A stretch of DNA of 64,000 nt from the NCBI GenBank assembly GCA_023383015.1, contig JAHDXW010000001.1:1-64000 (forward strand). The letters run 5' to 3'. Shown here piece after piece: positions 1-7,699 of this stretch. The stretch's first letter is position 1. Each line of letters opens with the position of its first letter. The position numbers and the translations under genes are program-made. The notes under the pieces were generated by a model. That model ran no database searches. It was not told the origin of the DNA and saw only the letters and a list, made by a program, of their open reading frames with translations. The stretch is from Paracoccaceae bacterium. Its GTDB lineage: Bacteria; Pseudomonadota; Alphaproteobacteria; Rhodobacterales; Rhodobacteraceae.

Positions 1-789
1 GGCGCCGGCGGCATCATGCTGCCCAACCACTCGCCGCTGGTGGTGGCCGAGCAGTTCGGCACCCTCGCCACGCTCCACCCCGGGCGGATCGACCTCGCGC
101 TCGGCCGGGCGCCGGGCACCGACATGGCCACCGCACAGGCGCTGCGCCGCCACACCGGCGGCGAGGAGCGCTTCGCCGAGGATGTCGTCGAGCTTCTGGG
201 TTACCTCGGCGATCCGCCCGCAGACCGGCATGTCCGGGCGATTCCCGGCGAGGGCACGCATGTGCCGGTGTGGATACTGGGCTCGAGCCTCTACGGCGCC
301 CAACTCGCCGCCTGGCTCGGGCTGCCCTATGCCTTCGCCTCGCATTTCGCCCCGGCCTGGCTGGACCAAGCGCTGGCCGCGTACCGCTCCGGGTTCCGCC
401 CCTCGCCCTGGCTGGACCGGCCGCATGCGATGATGGCGGTGGGCGTCGCCGCCGCCGCCACCGACGATGAGGCGCGCTTCCTGCGCTCCTCGCAGGTTCT
501 GGCCTTCGCGCGCCTGCGCAGCGGCCGGCCCGGACGGCTGCCGCCGCCGGTCGAGGACCTCGCCGACCTGGCCCCGCCCGAGGCGCTGGCCGCCGCCGAG
601 CAGGCGCTTTCGGTGTCGGCGGTGGGCGCCCCCGGCACGATCCGCCGGCGCTTCGCCGAGATCCGCGACCGCTGGCGACCCGACGAACTGATCGTGACCG
701 GGGCCATCCACGACCCCGCCGCCCGGCTGCGCTCATTCGCGCTAGCGGGCGAGGTGCTTGCCGATCTCGCGCCGGCCGGCCCGGGTTGA
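1..789 (+). CDS. Luciferase-like flavin-dependent monooxygenase, 5'-truncated
   Basis: The reading frame is already open at base 1 and ends with TGA at 787-789, so the N-terminus lies outside the window. The visible 262 residues look like the C-terminal two thirds of a bacterial-luciferase-like (LLM class) FMN/F420-dependent oxidoreductase: a [20 protein letters not shown] segment followed by [14 protein letters not shown], typical of the MsnO8/YhbW-type subgroup. The substrate cannot be told from the sequence. The gene ends just upstream of an inverted repeat and the bciB operators, so it is probably not cotranscribed with bciB. The family call is firm; the role is unknown. Confidence 0.8.
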   Translation, partial: GAGGIMLPNHSPLVVAEQFGTLATLHPGRIDLALGRAPGTDMATAQALRRHTGGEERFAEDVVELLGYLGDPPADRHVRAIPGEGTHVPVWILGSSLYGAQLAAWLGLPYAFASHFAPAWLDQALAAYRSGFRPSPWLDRPHAMMAVGVAAAATDDEARFLRSSQVLAFARLRSGRPGRLPPPVEDLADLAPPEALAAAEQALSVSAVGAPGTIRRRFAEIRDRWRPDELIVTGAIHDPAARLRSFALAGEVLADLAPAGPG

Positions 790-802
790 CGGTTGCGGGC
801 CC

Positions 803-819
803 GGTCAGGGCCCCTGACC
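803..819. repeat. Perfect inverted repeat between the monooxygenase gene and bciB
   Basis: GGTCAGGG and CCCTGACC are separated by one base. The repeat lies 13 bp after the stop codon of the monooxygenase gene and touches the first PpsR-type box. There is no T-run, so it is not a convincing intrinsic terminator. It may be an operator or a transcript 3'-end hairpin. Confidence 0.5.
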
Positions 820-858
820 TGTCAGGAGGGGTGGACAGACTGTCAATCCTGATTGACA
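820..858 (+). promoter_or_regulatory. Tandem PpsR/CrtJ-type operators upstream of bciB
   Basis: Two exact TGT-N12-ACA elements are visible: 820-837 (TGTCAGGAGGGGTGGACA) and 841-858 (TGTCAATCCTGATTGACA), with 3 bp between them. This is the recognition pattern of the aerobic photosynthesis repressor PpsR/CrtJ. The second box ends 2 bp before the ATG at 861, which argues that the open reading upstream of that ATG (back to 786) is not translated. Binding itself is inferred. Confidence 0.75.
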
Positions 859-860
859 GT

Positions 861-2291
861 ATGGACATGACGGATATCGCCGCCCCCGGCCCGGGCTCTT
901 CCGGTTCGCCTCCCGCCGGCCCGCCTCCCGCCGGCCCGCCTCCCGCCGGCCCGCCTCCCTCCGGCCCGCCTCCCTCCGGCCCGCCTCCCTCCGGCCCGAC
1001 CGCACCCGGCCTGACCGCACCCGACCTCCCCGGCGGCCCGCGGCCGGGCCTGTGCACCGACTGCGGCGTCAGCCGCCTTGGCGACGGACGCGCCTGCGGC
1101 AGGGCCTGCCAGTTCATCCGTCCGGACTATCCCGCCCGCGAGCGGCAGGTGCACGGCCGCACGGCCGATCCGGGGCGGCCCGACGAGACCTTCTTCGGCC
1201 CGTTCCGGGCGATGCTGCGGGCCCGTCTGACGCCACCGGCCGAGGGCGCCCAGTGGACCGGCATCGCCACCGCCGCGGCGGCGGCACTGCTGCGGTCGGG
1301 GGCGGTCGACGCGGTGCTGGCGGTCGCGCCCGACCCCGCCGACCGCTGGCGGCCGTTGCCCGTCATCGTCACCGATCCGGCCGGACTGGCCCGCTGCCGC
1401 GGCATGCGGATGGGCTTTGCCCCGCTGCTCGCGCTTCTCGCTCCCGCCCGGGCGGCCGGGTACCGGCGGCTCGCCGTCCTCGGCATCCCCTGCCAGGTGC
1501 ATGCCCTGCGCGCGCTCGAGGCCGACCTCGGGCTCGAGCGGCTCTATGTCATCGGCACGCCCTGCTCGGACAACACCACCACCGCAAATTTCCACCGCTT
1601 CCTCGCCCTGCTCGATCCGCGGCCGGCGGCCGTCTCCTACCTCGAGTTCCGCACCGACTACCGTGTCGAGCTGCGCTACGACGACGGCCGGCCGGCCCGG
1701 ACCATCCCGTTCCTGCGGCTGCCGCTCGCCGAACTGCCGGCCGACTTCTTCCCGATGACCTGCCGGACCTGCGTCGACTACACCAACCGGCTGGCCGACC
1801 TCACCGTCGGCTACATGGGCGGCGACGGCGACCAGTGGCTCTTGGTGCGCAACGATCGCGGCCAGGAGATCGTCGATCGCATCGCGCCGCAGCTTCTTGT
1901 CGGTTCGCCCGGGCAGGGCGGACGGCGGCGCGCGGCGGTGGCGGGGTTTCTTGCCAACACCGCGCGGGCCGCGGGCGGCCTGCCCGTGCGCCGCATGCCC
2001 GGCTGGGCGCGGCCGATCGCGGCCTTCCTGCAGCCCAGGATCGGCCCTCGCGGGCTGGAATTCGCCCGGGCGCGGGTCGAGATGAAGGCCGTCGAGACCG
2101 TCCTGCACCTGCGCCGGGCCTTCCCGCGGCGTATGCGGTGGATGGTGCCTGCCCATATCTGGCGGCTGGTCGCGCCCTACGGGCTGGCCCCCGCGGCCGG
2201 CGAGGCGACGCCGCCCCCGGCCGGCCCGGACGGCACGGCCGAACGCGGTGGCGGCGCGCGATCGCTGGACGCCGGGGCCCCGCGCGGCTAG
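861..2291 (+). CDS. bciB: Divinyl (proto)chlorophyllide a 8-vinyl-reductase, BciB type
   Basis: BciB is the Fe-S/flavin 8-vinyl reductase of (bacterio)chlorophyll synthesis and belongs to the F420-hydrogenase beta-subunit (FrhB) family, unlike the NADPH-dependent BciA. The match to cyanobacterial BciB (Slr1923) is clear: EGAQWTGI, GIPCQVHALRALE, YVIGTPCSDNTT, TCRTCVDYTNRLADLTVGYMG and a GPRGLEFAR segment. Cys65, Cys68, Cys79 and Cys83 (numbered from ATG 861) and the later CxxC are likely [4Fe-4S] ligands. I chose ATG 861 (or 867) because the PpsR boxes occupy the bases just before it; no ATG, GTG or TTG follows before the first cysteine. Residues 16-45 are a Pro/Gly repeat not usual in the family. 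The gene lies about 32 kb from bchC on the opposite strand. Confidence 0.88.
   Translation: MDMTDIAAPGPGSSGSPPAGPPPAGPPPAGPPPSGPPPSGPPPSGPTAPGLTAPDLPGGPRPGLCTDCGVSRLGDGRACGRACQFIRPDYPARERQVHGRTADPGRPDETFFGPFRAMLRARLTPPAEGAQWTGIATAAAAALLRSGAVDAVLAVAPDPADRWRPLPVIVTDPAGLARCRGMRMGFAPLLALLAPARAAGYRRLAVLGIPCQVHALRALEADLGLERLYVIGTPCSDNTTTANFHRFLALLDPRPAAVSYLEFRTDYRVELRYDDGRPARTIPFLRLPLAELPADFFPMTCRTCVDYTNRLADLTVGYMGGDGDQWLLVRNDRGQEIVDRIAPQLLVGSPGQGGRRRAAVAGFLANTARAAGGLPVRRMPGWARPIAAFLQPRIGPRGLEFARARVEMKAVETVLHLRRAFPRRMRWMVPAHIWRLVAPYGLAPAAGEATPPPAGPDGTAERGGGARSLDAGAPRG
908..997 (+). repeat. Six-copy 15-bp tandem repeat inside bciB
   Basis: Three copies of gcctcccgccggccc are followed by three copies of gcctccctccggccc. 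They encode five-residue PPAGP-like and then PPSGP-like units near the BciB N-terminus. The array is in frame (15 bp units), so copy-number change would not shift the frame. Confidence 0.95.
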
Positions 2292-2324
2292 GAACGCCCG
2301 CGGAGGCCAGCGAGGATCCCGCCC

Positions 2325-3092
2325 ATGGACATGCCCGTCAACCGTTTCAAGGAGGGCCTGCGCGCGGGCCGCCAGCAGATCGGCCTGTGGAACAGCCTTC
2401 CCGGCGGCTACGTCGCCGAGGTGCTGGCCGGCGCGGGCTTCGACTGGATCGTCGTCGACACCGAGCATGCGCCCGCCGATCCGCTGACCGTCCTGCCGGC
2501 GCTGCAGGCCATGGCGCCCTATCCCGTCGCCCCGGTGGTCCGGCCGGCGGCGAACGACCCCGTGCTGGTCAAGCGGATGCTCGATCTCGGCGCACTGACC
2601 CTGATCGTACCCTACGTGCAGAACGAGGCCGAGGCAGCGGCGGCGGTGGCGGCGATGCGCTACCCGCCGCGCGGCATCCGCGGCGTGGCCGGACAGACCC
2701 GCGCCTCGCGCTTCGGCCGGGTGCCCGGCTACGGCCGCCGTGCCGAGGAGCAGCTCTGCCTGATCGTCCAGGTCGAGACGGCCGCGGCGATCGAGCGCAT
2801 CGAGGCGATCGCCGCCGTCGACGGAGTCGACGCGATGTTCATCGGCCCGTCGGACCTTGCCGCCAGCATGGGGCACCCCGGCGAGGCCGGCCATCCGGCG
2901 GTGATCGAGGCGGTCACGGCCGCGATACGGCGCATCGTCGCCGCCGGCAAGCCGGCCGGCGTGCTGACCCAGGATGCCGCCTTCACCCGGCTCTGCATCG
3001 AGGCCGGCAGCACCTTCACCGCCGTCGGCACCGATCTCGGCGTGCTGTTGCGAGGCGCCGAGGCGCTGGCCCTCGGCTTCCGCCCCGGCTGA
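2325..3092 (+). CDS. HpcH/HpaI-family aldolase (class II pyruvate aldolase)
   Basis: A 255-residue protein of the HpcH/HpaI aldolase/citrate lyase family, which cleaves 4-hydroxy-2-oxo acids into pyruvate plus an aldehyde with a divalent metal. Family signatures are GLWNSLPGGYVAEVLAGAGF, FDWIVVDTEHAP (acid/base His), VVRPAANDPVLVKRMLDLGA, PPRGIRGVAGQTRASRFG and MFIGPSDLAASMG. The length is normal. An AGGAT motif precedes the ATG. The gene follows bciB by 33 bp on the same strand and may be cotranscribed, though no metabolic link is evident. The exact substrate (4-hydroxy-2-oxoheptanedioate, 2-keto-3-deoxyrhamnonate or another) cannot be resolved. Confidence 0.88.
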   Translation: MDMPVNRFKEGLRAGRQQIGLWNSLPGGYVAEVLAGAGFDWIVVDTEHAPADPLTVLPALQAMAPYPVAPVVRPAANDPVLVKRMLDLGALTLIVPYVQNEAEAAAAVAAMRYPPRGIRGVAGQTRASRFGRVPGYGRRAEEQLCLIVQVETAAAIERIEAIAAVDGVDAMFIGPSDLAASMGHPGEAGHPAVIEAVTAAIRRIVAAGKPAGVLTQDAAFTRLCIEAGSTFTAVGTDLGVLLRGAEALALGFRPG

Positions 3093-3222
3093 CACGGCCC
3101 GCCGCACCCCCGGGCTGGCGGCCGCCGGCTGCGACAGCCGCTTTGCCGGAAGGCGGCGCCATGCTATCCTGAAGCTGTTCGGATCCCGGGCCTTCCGGGG
3201 CCGCCCCCCGGGGGAGGGACGG

Positions 3223-3726
3223 ATGCGCGGAACGTCGGGCGGCCGGGTGGCAGCGGCACTCCGGGCCGCCCTTCTCTGCGCCGGCCTCGCGCACGGCGGC
3301 ACGGCCGCTGCGCAGGGGCTGCCGCTGGTCGATTTCTACGGCTCGGGGGTCATCTCCGACCTGACCCATGCCTGCGTCGAGCAGGGCTGGACCGGGCCCG
3401 CGCCCGTCGAGGCCCGCTTCCGGCCGCCGGATGTCGCCGCCAACGGCCCGGCGACCCGCATCGTGGTGTTCGCCCCCGGCTTCACGCTTGCCTTCCGGCT
3501 GAACGCCGGCCGCCTCGACCGCATCTTCCGCGAGGTCGAGGGGGTCTACATCGGCTCGGCCGGGTTTTTCCCCGACATGCCGCCGGCGCTGCGCCTGCTG
3601 CGCCAGACGCCGGCGCTGATCGCGCCCGACACGCCGGCCGTGACCCTGAAGCTGCAGGTGCAGGGCTGGTACGGCCTGCGCGGCTGCAACCTCGACCTCG
3701 ACCTCTACCTGCTGCGCAAGCCGTGA
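3223..3726 (+). CDS. Secreted protein of unknown function, paralogue 1
   Basis: About 167 residues beginning at ATG 3223 after a GGGGGAGGGA ribosome site; the frame is open far upstream, but this start gives a clear signal peptide (hydrophobic stretch, then GGTAAAQG). The mature part opens with FYGSGVISDLTHAC and ends with GCNLDLDLYLLRKP; two cysteines, one near each end, could form a disulfide. The next gene shares the same frame of motifs (GSG...C at the start, GC...YLLR at the end), so the two are tandem paralogues. No known domain recognised. Confidence 0.7.
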   Translation: MRGTSGGRVAAALRAALLCAGLAHGGTAAAQGLPLVDFYGSGVISDLTHACVEQGWTGPAPVEARFRPPDVAANGPATRIVVFAPGFTLAFRLNAGRLDRIFREVEGVYIGSAGFFPDMPPALRLLRQTPALIAPDTPAVTLKLQVQGWYGLRGCNLDLDLYLLRKP

Positions 3727-3787
3727 CGGCGGCCGTCCGCCACGGCCCCCGCCACCCCCCAGCCCAAGGCACCCGAGGGGATTCCGC

Positions 3788-4267
3788 ATGACCCAGCCAA
3801 CGCTCCGGCAGCTTGCCCTCGCCGCCATCCTCGCCCTGTCCGCCGCGGCCCCGACGGTGGCCGCCGAGGTTGCCTTCGAGGGCTCGGGATATCTGGCCGG
3901 CCTGTCGGCCAGCTGCGGCAGCGCCACCCGGCTCGAGGGCGGGCTCGTCCGCGCGGTCTACCTGCCGGCCGGGCTCGGCGACAACGGCGAGACGGCACGG
4001 CTGTCGTTCTTCGACCGGGTCTATGCCCAGGGCTACGAGGGCGAGGGGCCGTTCGGCCGCAACTGGACGCCTGCCGCCGGCGGCGAGATCGGCGCCGCGC
4101 CGCGCCTCTACGCGGTCAGGCCGCGCGTGCGCATCCTCCAGCAGGTACCGCGCGACGTCGCCGATGACACCCCCGGGCTGCGCATTCGCGGCCAGATCCG
4201 CAACTTCTCCGGCCTCGACGGCTGCGAGGCGGCGTTCGACTTCTACCTCCTGCGGCGGCTCTGGTAG
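3788..4267 (+). CDS. Secreted protein of unknown function, paralogue 2
   Basis: A 159-residue protein with a signal peptide (LALAAILALSAAAPTVAA, cleavage after AEV or nearby). The mature sequence begins FEGSGYLAGLSASCG and ends GCEAAFDFYLLRRLW, mirroring the preceding gene 61 bp upstream. Both have a beta-rich middle with RVRILQQVP-like (paralogue 2) or LRLLRQTP-like (paralogue 1) segments. They probably arose by duplication and are exported to the periplasm. Function not recognised. Confidence 0.72.
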   Translation: MTQPTLRQLALAAILALSAAAPTVAAEVAFEGSGYLAGLSASCGSATRLEGGLVRAVYLPAGLGDNGETARLSFFDRVYAQGYEGEGPFGRNWTPAAGGEIGAAPRLYAVRPRVRILQQVPRDVADDTPGLRIRGQIRNFSGLDGCEAAFDFYLLRRLW

Positions 4268-4272
4268 CGGCG

Positions 4273-4701
4273 TCAGGCCGTATCGGGGTCGAGACCGCCA
4301 AGCTCGCAGATCACCTGCCACTCCGCATCGGCCACCGGCTGGACGGACAGGCGGGTGTTGGTGACCAGCACCATCGCCGCAAGCCGCGGGTCCGCCTTCG
4401 CCGCCTCCAGCGTCACCGGCCGCGGCAGCGGCAGGCGCGCCCGGATGGTCACGCAATCCCATTTCGGGTCGTCCGCGGTCGGGTCGGGCGCCGCCGGAGC
4501 GATCACCTCGACCGTGCCCATCACCGCCTTGCCGAGGTTGGAGTGGTAGAAGAGACCCCGGTCGCCCACCGCCATCGCGCGCATGTTGTTGCGCGCCTGG
4601 TAGTTCCGCACGCCCGTCCACGGTTCGCCGGCGGCCCCGCGGGCAAGCTGGTCGTCCCAGCTCCAGGCATCGGGTTCGGACTTGAACAGCCAGTAGCGCA
4701 T
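4273..4701 (-). CDS. EVE domain-containing protein
   Basis: A 142-residue single-domain protein starting MRYWLFKSEPDAWSWDDQ, with WTGVRNYQARNNMRAM and GDRGLFYHS: the classic EVE (PUA-like superfamily) core. EVE proteins are thought to bind modified nucleotides in DNA or RNA; bacterial members are often housekeeping-linked and sometimes lie in defence loci. Here it sits by itself between the secreted paralogues (convergent, 5 bp apart) and gpsA-tsaD, so a tRNA- or nucleotide-related housekeeping role is more likely than a defence one. Confidence 0.9.
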   Translation of the reverse strand: MRYWLFKSEPDAWSWDDQLARGAAGEPWTGVRNYQARNNMRAMAVGDRGLFYHSNLGKAVMGTVEVIAPAAPDPTADDPKWDCVTIRARLPLPRPVTLEAAKADPRLAAMVLVTNTRLSVQPVADAEWQVICELGGLDPDTA

Positions 4702-4764
4702 GCCCCGCGCCCCCCTCGCGACCGATTCGCCCCGGCCTGCCGCAACCGACCGGACCCGACCCGC

Positions 4765-5721
4765 CTATTCGGCCCTGAGCGGCCGGGCAAGCAGCCGTGC
4801 CGCCGCGGCGGCGACGTCAAGCCGCCCGGCGCAGACCTCGGCCACCGTCGCCGCCAGCGGCATCTCCACCCCCAGCCGGGCAGCCAGCGGCACCAGCGCC
4901 CCGGCCGTCGCCACCCCCTCCACCGTCATGCGGTGGTCGGTCGGCCGCCCCTCGGCCAGCGCCAGCCCGTGGGCGAAGTTGCGCGACCGCGGGGACGTGC
5001 AGGTCAGGATCAGGTCGCCAAGCCCTGCCAGCCCTGCCAGCGTCTCGGCCCGCGCCCCCAGCGCCAGCGCAAGGCGGCTGATCTCGGCATGGCCGCGGGT
5101 GATCAGCGCCGCCCGGGCGCTTTCGCCCAGCCCCGCGCCGGTCGCCAGCCCCGCGGCGATGGCCACGACGTTCTTCAGCGCCCCGCCGATCTCGGCCCCG
5201 GCCACATCGGCGGTGCGGTACAGCCGCAGCGCCGGCGTGGAGAGCGCGTGCTGCAGCCGCTCGCCGGCCGCGGCATCGGCACAGGCCAGCGTAAGCGCCG
5301 TCGGCAGGCCGCGGGCGATGTCGGCAGCGAATGAGGGGCCGGTCAGCACCGCCACGGTCGCCCGCGGGCAGGCGGCGGCGATCATGGCCGAGGGGCCGGC
5401 GCCAGTCGTCAGGTCGAGGCCCTTCATGCAGCCCACCAGTGACCGCCCGTCCAGCGCAGCCCCCGACCCGGCAAGAAAACCGCCCAGCGCCTGCATCGGC
5501 ACGGCCAGAAGCACGGTGTCCACCCCGGCCAGCGCCCGGTCAAGCGCGCCCGTCGGCGCCACCTCCGGCGGCAGGGCCACACCAGGCAGCCGCGGGCTCT
5601 GCCGCCGGGCCACCAGCGCGGCGGCATCACGGGCCCACAGCGCCACCGGCCCGCGCGCCGCCAGCGCCACCGCCAGAGCGGTGCCGAAGGCGCCGGCGCC
5701 CAGGACCGCGACGCCGCTCAT
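4765..5721 (-). CDS. gpsA: NAD(P)H-dependent glycerol-3-phosphate dehydrogenase
   Basis: GpsA reduces dihydroxyacetone phosphate to sn-glycerol-3-phosphate, the backbone for phospholipids. The 318-residue protein begins [17 protein letters not shown] (Rossmann GxGxxG), then [28 protein letters not shown], the catalytic lysine segment [15 protein letters not shown], and [17 protein letters not shown]. The length is normal. Its ATG overlaps the tsaD stop codon (ATGA at 5718-5721), so translation is coupled. The tsaD-gpsA pair is a common alphaproteobacterial arrangement. Confidence 0.96.
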   Translation of the reverse strand: MSGVAVLGAGAFGTALAVALAARGPVALWARDAAALVARRQSPRLPGVALPPEVAPTGALDRALAGVDTVLLAVPMQALGGFLAGSGAALDGRSLVGCMKGLDLTTGAGPSAMIAAACPRATVAVLTGPSFAADIARGLPTALTLACADAAAGERLQHALSTPALRLYRTADVAGAEIGGALKNVVAIAAGLATGAGLGESARAALITRGHAEISRLALALGARAETLAGLAGLGDLILTCTSPRSRNFAHGLALAEGRPTDHRMTVEGVATAGALVPLAARLGVEMPLAATVAEVCAGRLDVAAAAARLLARPLRAE

Positions 5722-6809
5722 CCCTTTGCCCCCCGCCGGCCGCCGCCGACCAGCGCCGGGGCGCCGGCATCAAGCGGCCAGCGCGGCCGGGCGACCAGAT
5801 CGGCGGGATCGGCCAGTCCCGCCCGCCACCGCTCGATCCCGGCCCAGGCGACGATCGCGCCGTTGTCGGTGCACAGCGCCGGCGGCGGGGCCACGAAGCG
5901 TGCGCCCGCCGCCGTGGCCGCGGCCTGAAGCGCCGCCCGCACCGCGCGGTTGGCCGCGACCCCGCCGGCAACCGCCAGCACCGGGGCGGGCGCAAGCGCC
6001 AGCGCCCGGCGGGTCTTCTCGGCCAGCACCTCGACCACCGCGGCCTGGAACCCCGCCGCAAGGTCGGCCACATCCGCCGCCGCCAGCCCTCCCGCCGCCG
6101 CAACCGTCGCGTCGCGGGCGCGCAGCACCGCCGTCTTGAGGCCCGAGAAGGACAGCTCGCACCCCGGCCGGTCCAGAAGCGGCCGCGGAAGGGCGAAGCG
6201 CCCCGCCCGCCCCGCCGCCGCGCACGCCTCGACCGCGGGGCCGCCGGGCTGGGGCAGGCCAAGCAGCTTGGCCACCTTGTCGAAGGCCTCGCCGGGGGCG
6301 TCGTCGATCGTGCCGCCCAGCCGGCGGAAGGACCCCGGCCCCTCAACCGCCAGGAACTGCGCGTGCCCGCCCGAGACCAGAAGCAACAGGTAGGGAAAGG
6401 CGATGCCGTCGGTCAGCCGCGGCGTCAGCGCATGCGCGGCCAGGTGATTGACGCCGACCAGAGGCAGCCCGGTCGCGGCGGCAAGCCCGCGCGCCAGCAT
6501 CACCCCCGCGAGCAGCCCGCCGATCAGCCCCGGCCCGGAGGTCACCGCGATGCCGTCGAGGTCGCGCAGGCCAACCCCTGCCCGGCCGAGCGCGGCCTCC
6601 ACGGCAAGGTCGAGCTTCTCGGCATGGGCGCGCGCGGCGATCTCGGGCACGACCCCGCCGAAGGCGGCGTGCAGTTCGGCCTGACCGAGGACCACCGAGG
6701 CCATGACCTCGCCTGGCCCGGCCCCGTCACCGGCCGGGGCGCGGACGACCGCCGCGGCGGTGTCGTCGCAGCTTGTCTCGAGCCCGAGGAAGATGGGCGT
6801 CCGGTCCAT
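5718..6809 (-). CDS. tsaD: tRNA N6-adenosine threonylcarbamoyltransferase
   Basis: TsaD (Gcp/Kae1/YgjD) transfers threonylcarbamoyl to A37 of ANN-decoding tRNAs as part of the TsaBDE complex. The 363-residue protein starts [21 protein letters not shown] and carries the metal-binding HAEKLD and NHLAAHAL segments, the ATP-binding [13 protein letters not shown], and the C-terminal [10 protein letters not shown] and [12 protein letters not shown] motifs. It is divergent from hemD with an 87-bp gap that must hold both promoters. Confidence 0.96.
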   Translation of the reverse strand: MDRTPIFLGLETSCDDTAAAVVRAPAGDGAGPGEVMASVVLGQAELHAAFGGVVPEIAARAHAEKLDLAVEAALGRAGVGLRDLDGIAVTSGPGLIGGLLAGVMLARGLAAATGLPLVGVNHLAAHALTPRLTDGIAFPYLLLLVSGGHAQFLAVEGPGSFRRLGGTIDDAPGEAFDKVAKLLGLPQPGGPAVEACAAAGRAGRFALPRPLLDRPGCELSFSGLKTAVLRARDATVAAAGGLAAADVADLAAGFQAAVVEVLAEKTRRALALAPAPVLAVAGGVAANRAVRAALQAAATAAGARFVAPPPALCTDNGAIVAWAGIERWRAGLADPADLVARPRWPLDAGAPALVGGGRRGAKG

Positions 6810-6896
6810 CGGCGGCCTTGTTCGGGGCGCGTGCGGGGCGTTGCCGGCCCGCCGGCCGGCAGGTAACAGGGGGCAGGTAGCACCGGGTTACCGGCC

Positions 6897-7616
6897 ATGC
6901 AACGCGCGCCCGCGCCTGTCGTCCTTCTGACCCGCCCGCGCGCGGCCGCCGAGCGCTTCGCCGCCATGCTGCGGGCGCAGGCCGAAGGGGCCCGGATCCT
7001 CATCGCCCCCCTGATCGAGATTGCCCCCGTCCCCTTCGCCGCCGGCCGGCCGGCCCGCGGCCTGGTGTTCACCTCGGCCGAGGGCGCGCAGCATTTCGCC
7101 GCCGGCGATCCCCGCCGGGATCTTCCGGCCTGGTGCGTGGGCGCGCACACCGCCGCGGTCGCCCGCGGCCTCGGTTTCGATGCGGCGGATGCCGGGGCCG
7201 ACGCCGATGCGCTGGTCGCGGCCCTCGCGGCGCGGCCGCCCGCCGCCCCGCTGCTGCACGCCCGCGGCGTCCACTCCCGCGGCGACGTCGCCGCGCGGCT
7301 GTCGGCCGCCGGCCTGCCGACCGCCGAGGTCGTGGTCTACGACCAGCGTTCCCTGCCACTGTCGCCGGCGGCCCGGGCGGCGGCGGCGAGCAGCGCACCG
7401 CTGGTGGTGCCGCTCTTCTCCCCCCGCACCGCCGCGCTCGCCGCCCTCGTGTTGCGCGACGCCGCGGCACCCGTTCGGGCGGCCGCGATCAGCCCGGCGG
7501 CGGCCGCGGCCTGGGCCCGTGCCGGCGGCAGGCCGGCGGCCGTTGCCGCGCGCCCCGACGCCGCCACGATGCTCGCACTGACCGGACGCCTCCTTGCCGC
7601 AGCCCGTCCGGCTTGA
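6897..7616 (+). CDS. hemD: Uroporphyrinogen-III synthase
   Basis: HemD cyclises hydroxymethylbilane to uroporphyrinogen III, the branch-point precursor of haem, cobalamin and bacteriochlorophyll. The 239-residue protein is weakly conserved as usual for the family, but shows the expected VLLTRPRAAAERFA start, GLVFTSAEGAQHF, a central GVHSRGDVAARLSAAG hinge and LVVPLFSPRTAALAAL. It heads the hemD-mic60-hemY cluster, which is conserved in alphaproteobacteria and strengthens the call. Confidence 0.9.
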   Translation: MQRAPAPVVLLTRPRAAAERFAAMLRAQAEGARILIAPLIEIAPVPFAAGRPARGLVFTSAEGAQHFAAGDPRRDLPAWCVGAHTAAVARGLGFDAADAGADADALVAALAARPPAAPLLHARGVHSRGDVAARLSAAGLPTAEVVVYDQRSLPLSPAARAAAASSAPLVVPLFSPRTAALAALVLRDAAAPVRAAAISPAAAAAWARAGGRPAAVAARPDAATMLALTGRLLAAARPA

Positions 7617-7699
7617 GGGCCCGGGGGCGAGGGGATAAGGTTCCGCCCATTGCAGACGGGGGGCGCGCGCGCCTGCCGTGGGAATCGAGGGGCGGGCAT

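Noticed and set aside
786-860. Start of bciB at TTG 786
   Set aside because: This would translate through both PpsR boxes and yields an unconserved leader; ATG 861 is preferred.
843-3302. An 819-codon minus-strand frame over bciB and the aldolase gene
   Set aside because: It overlaps two recognised genes with good family matches, and its protein is low-complexity Arg/Gly/Pro.
4273-4701. EVE-domain protein as part of a modified-base defence system
   Set aside because: No restriction, toxin or other defence gene is near; neighbours are housekeeping genes.
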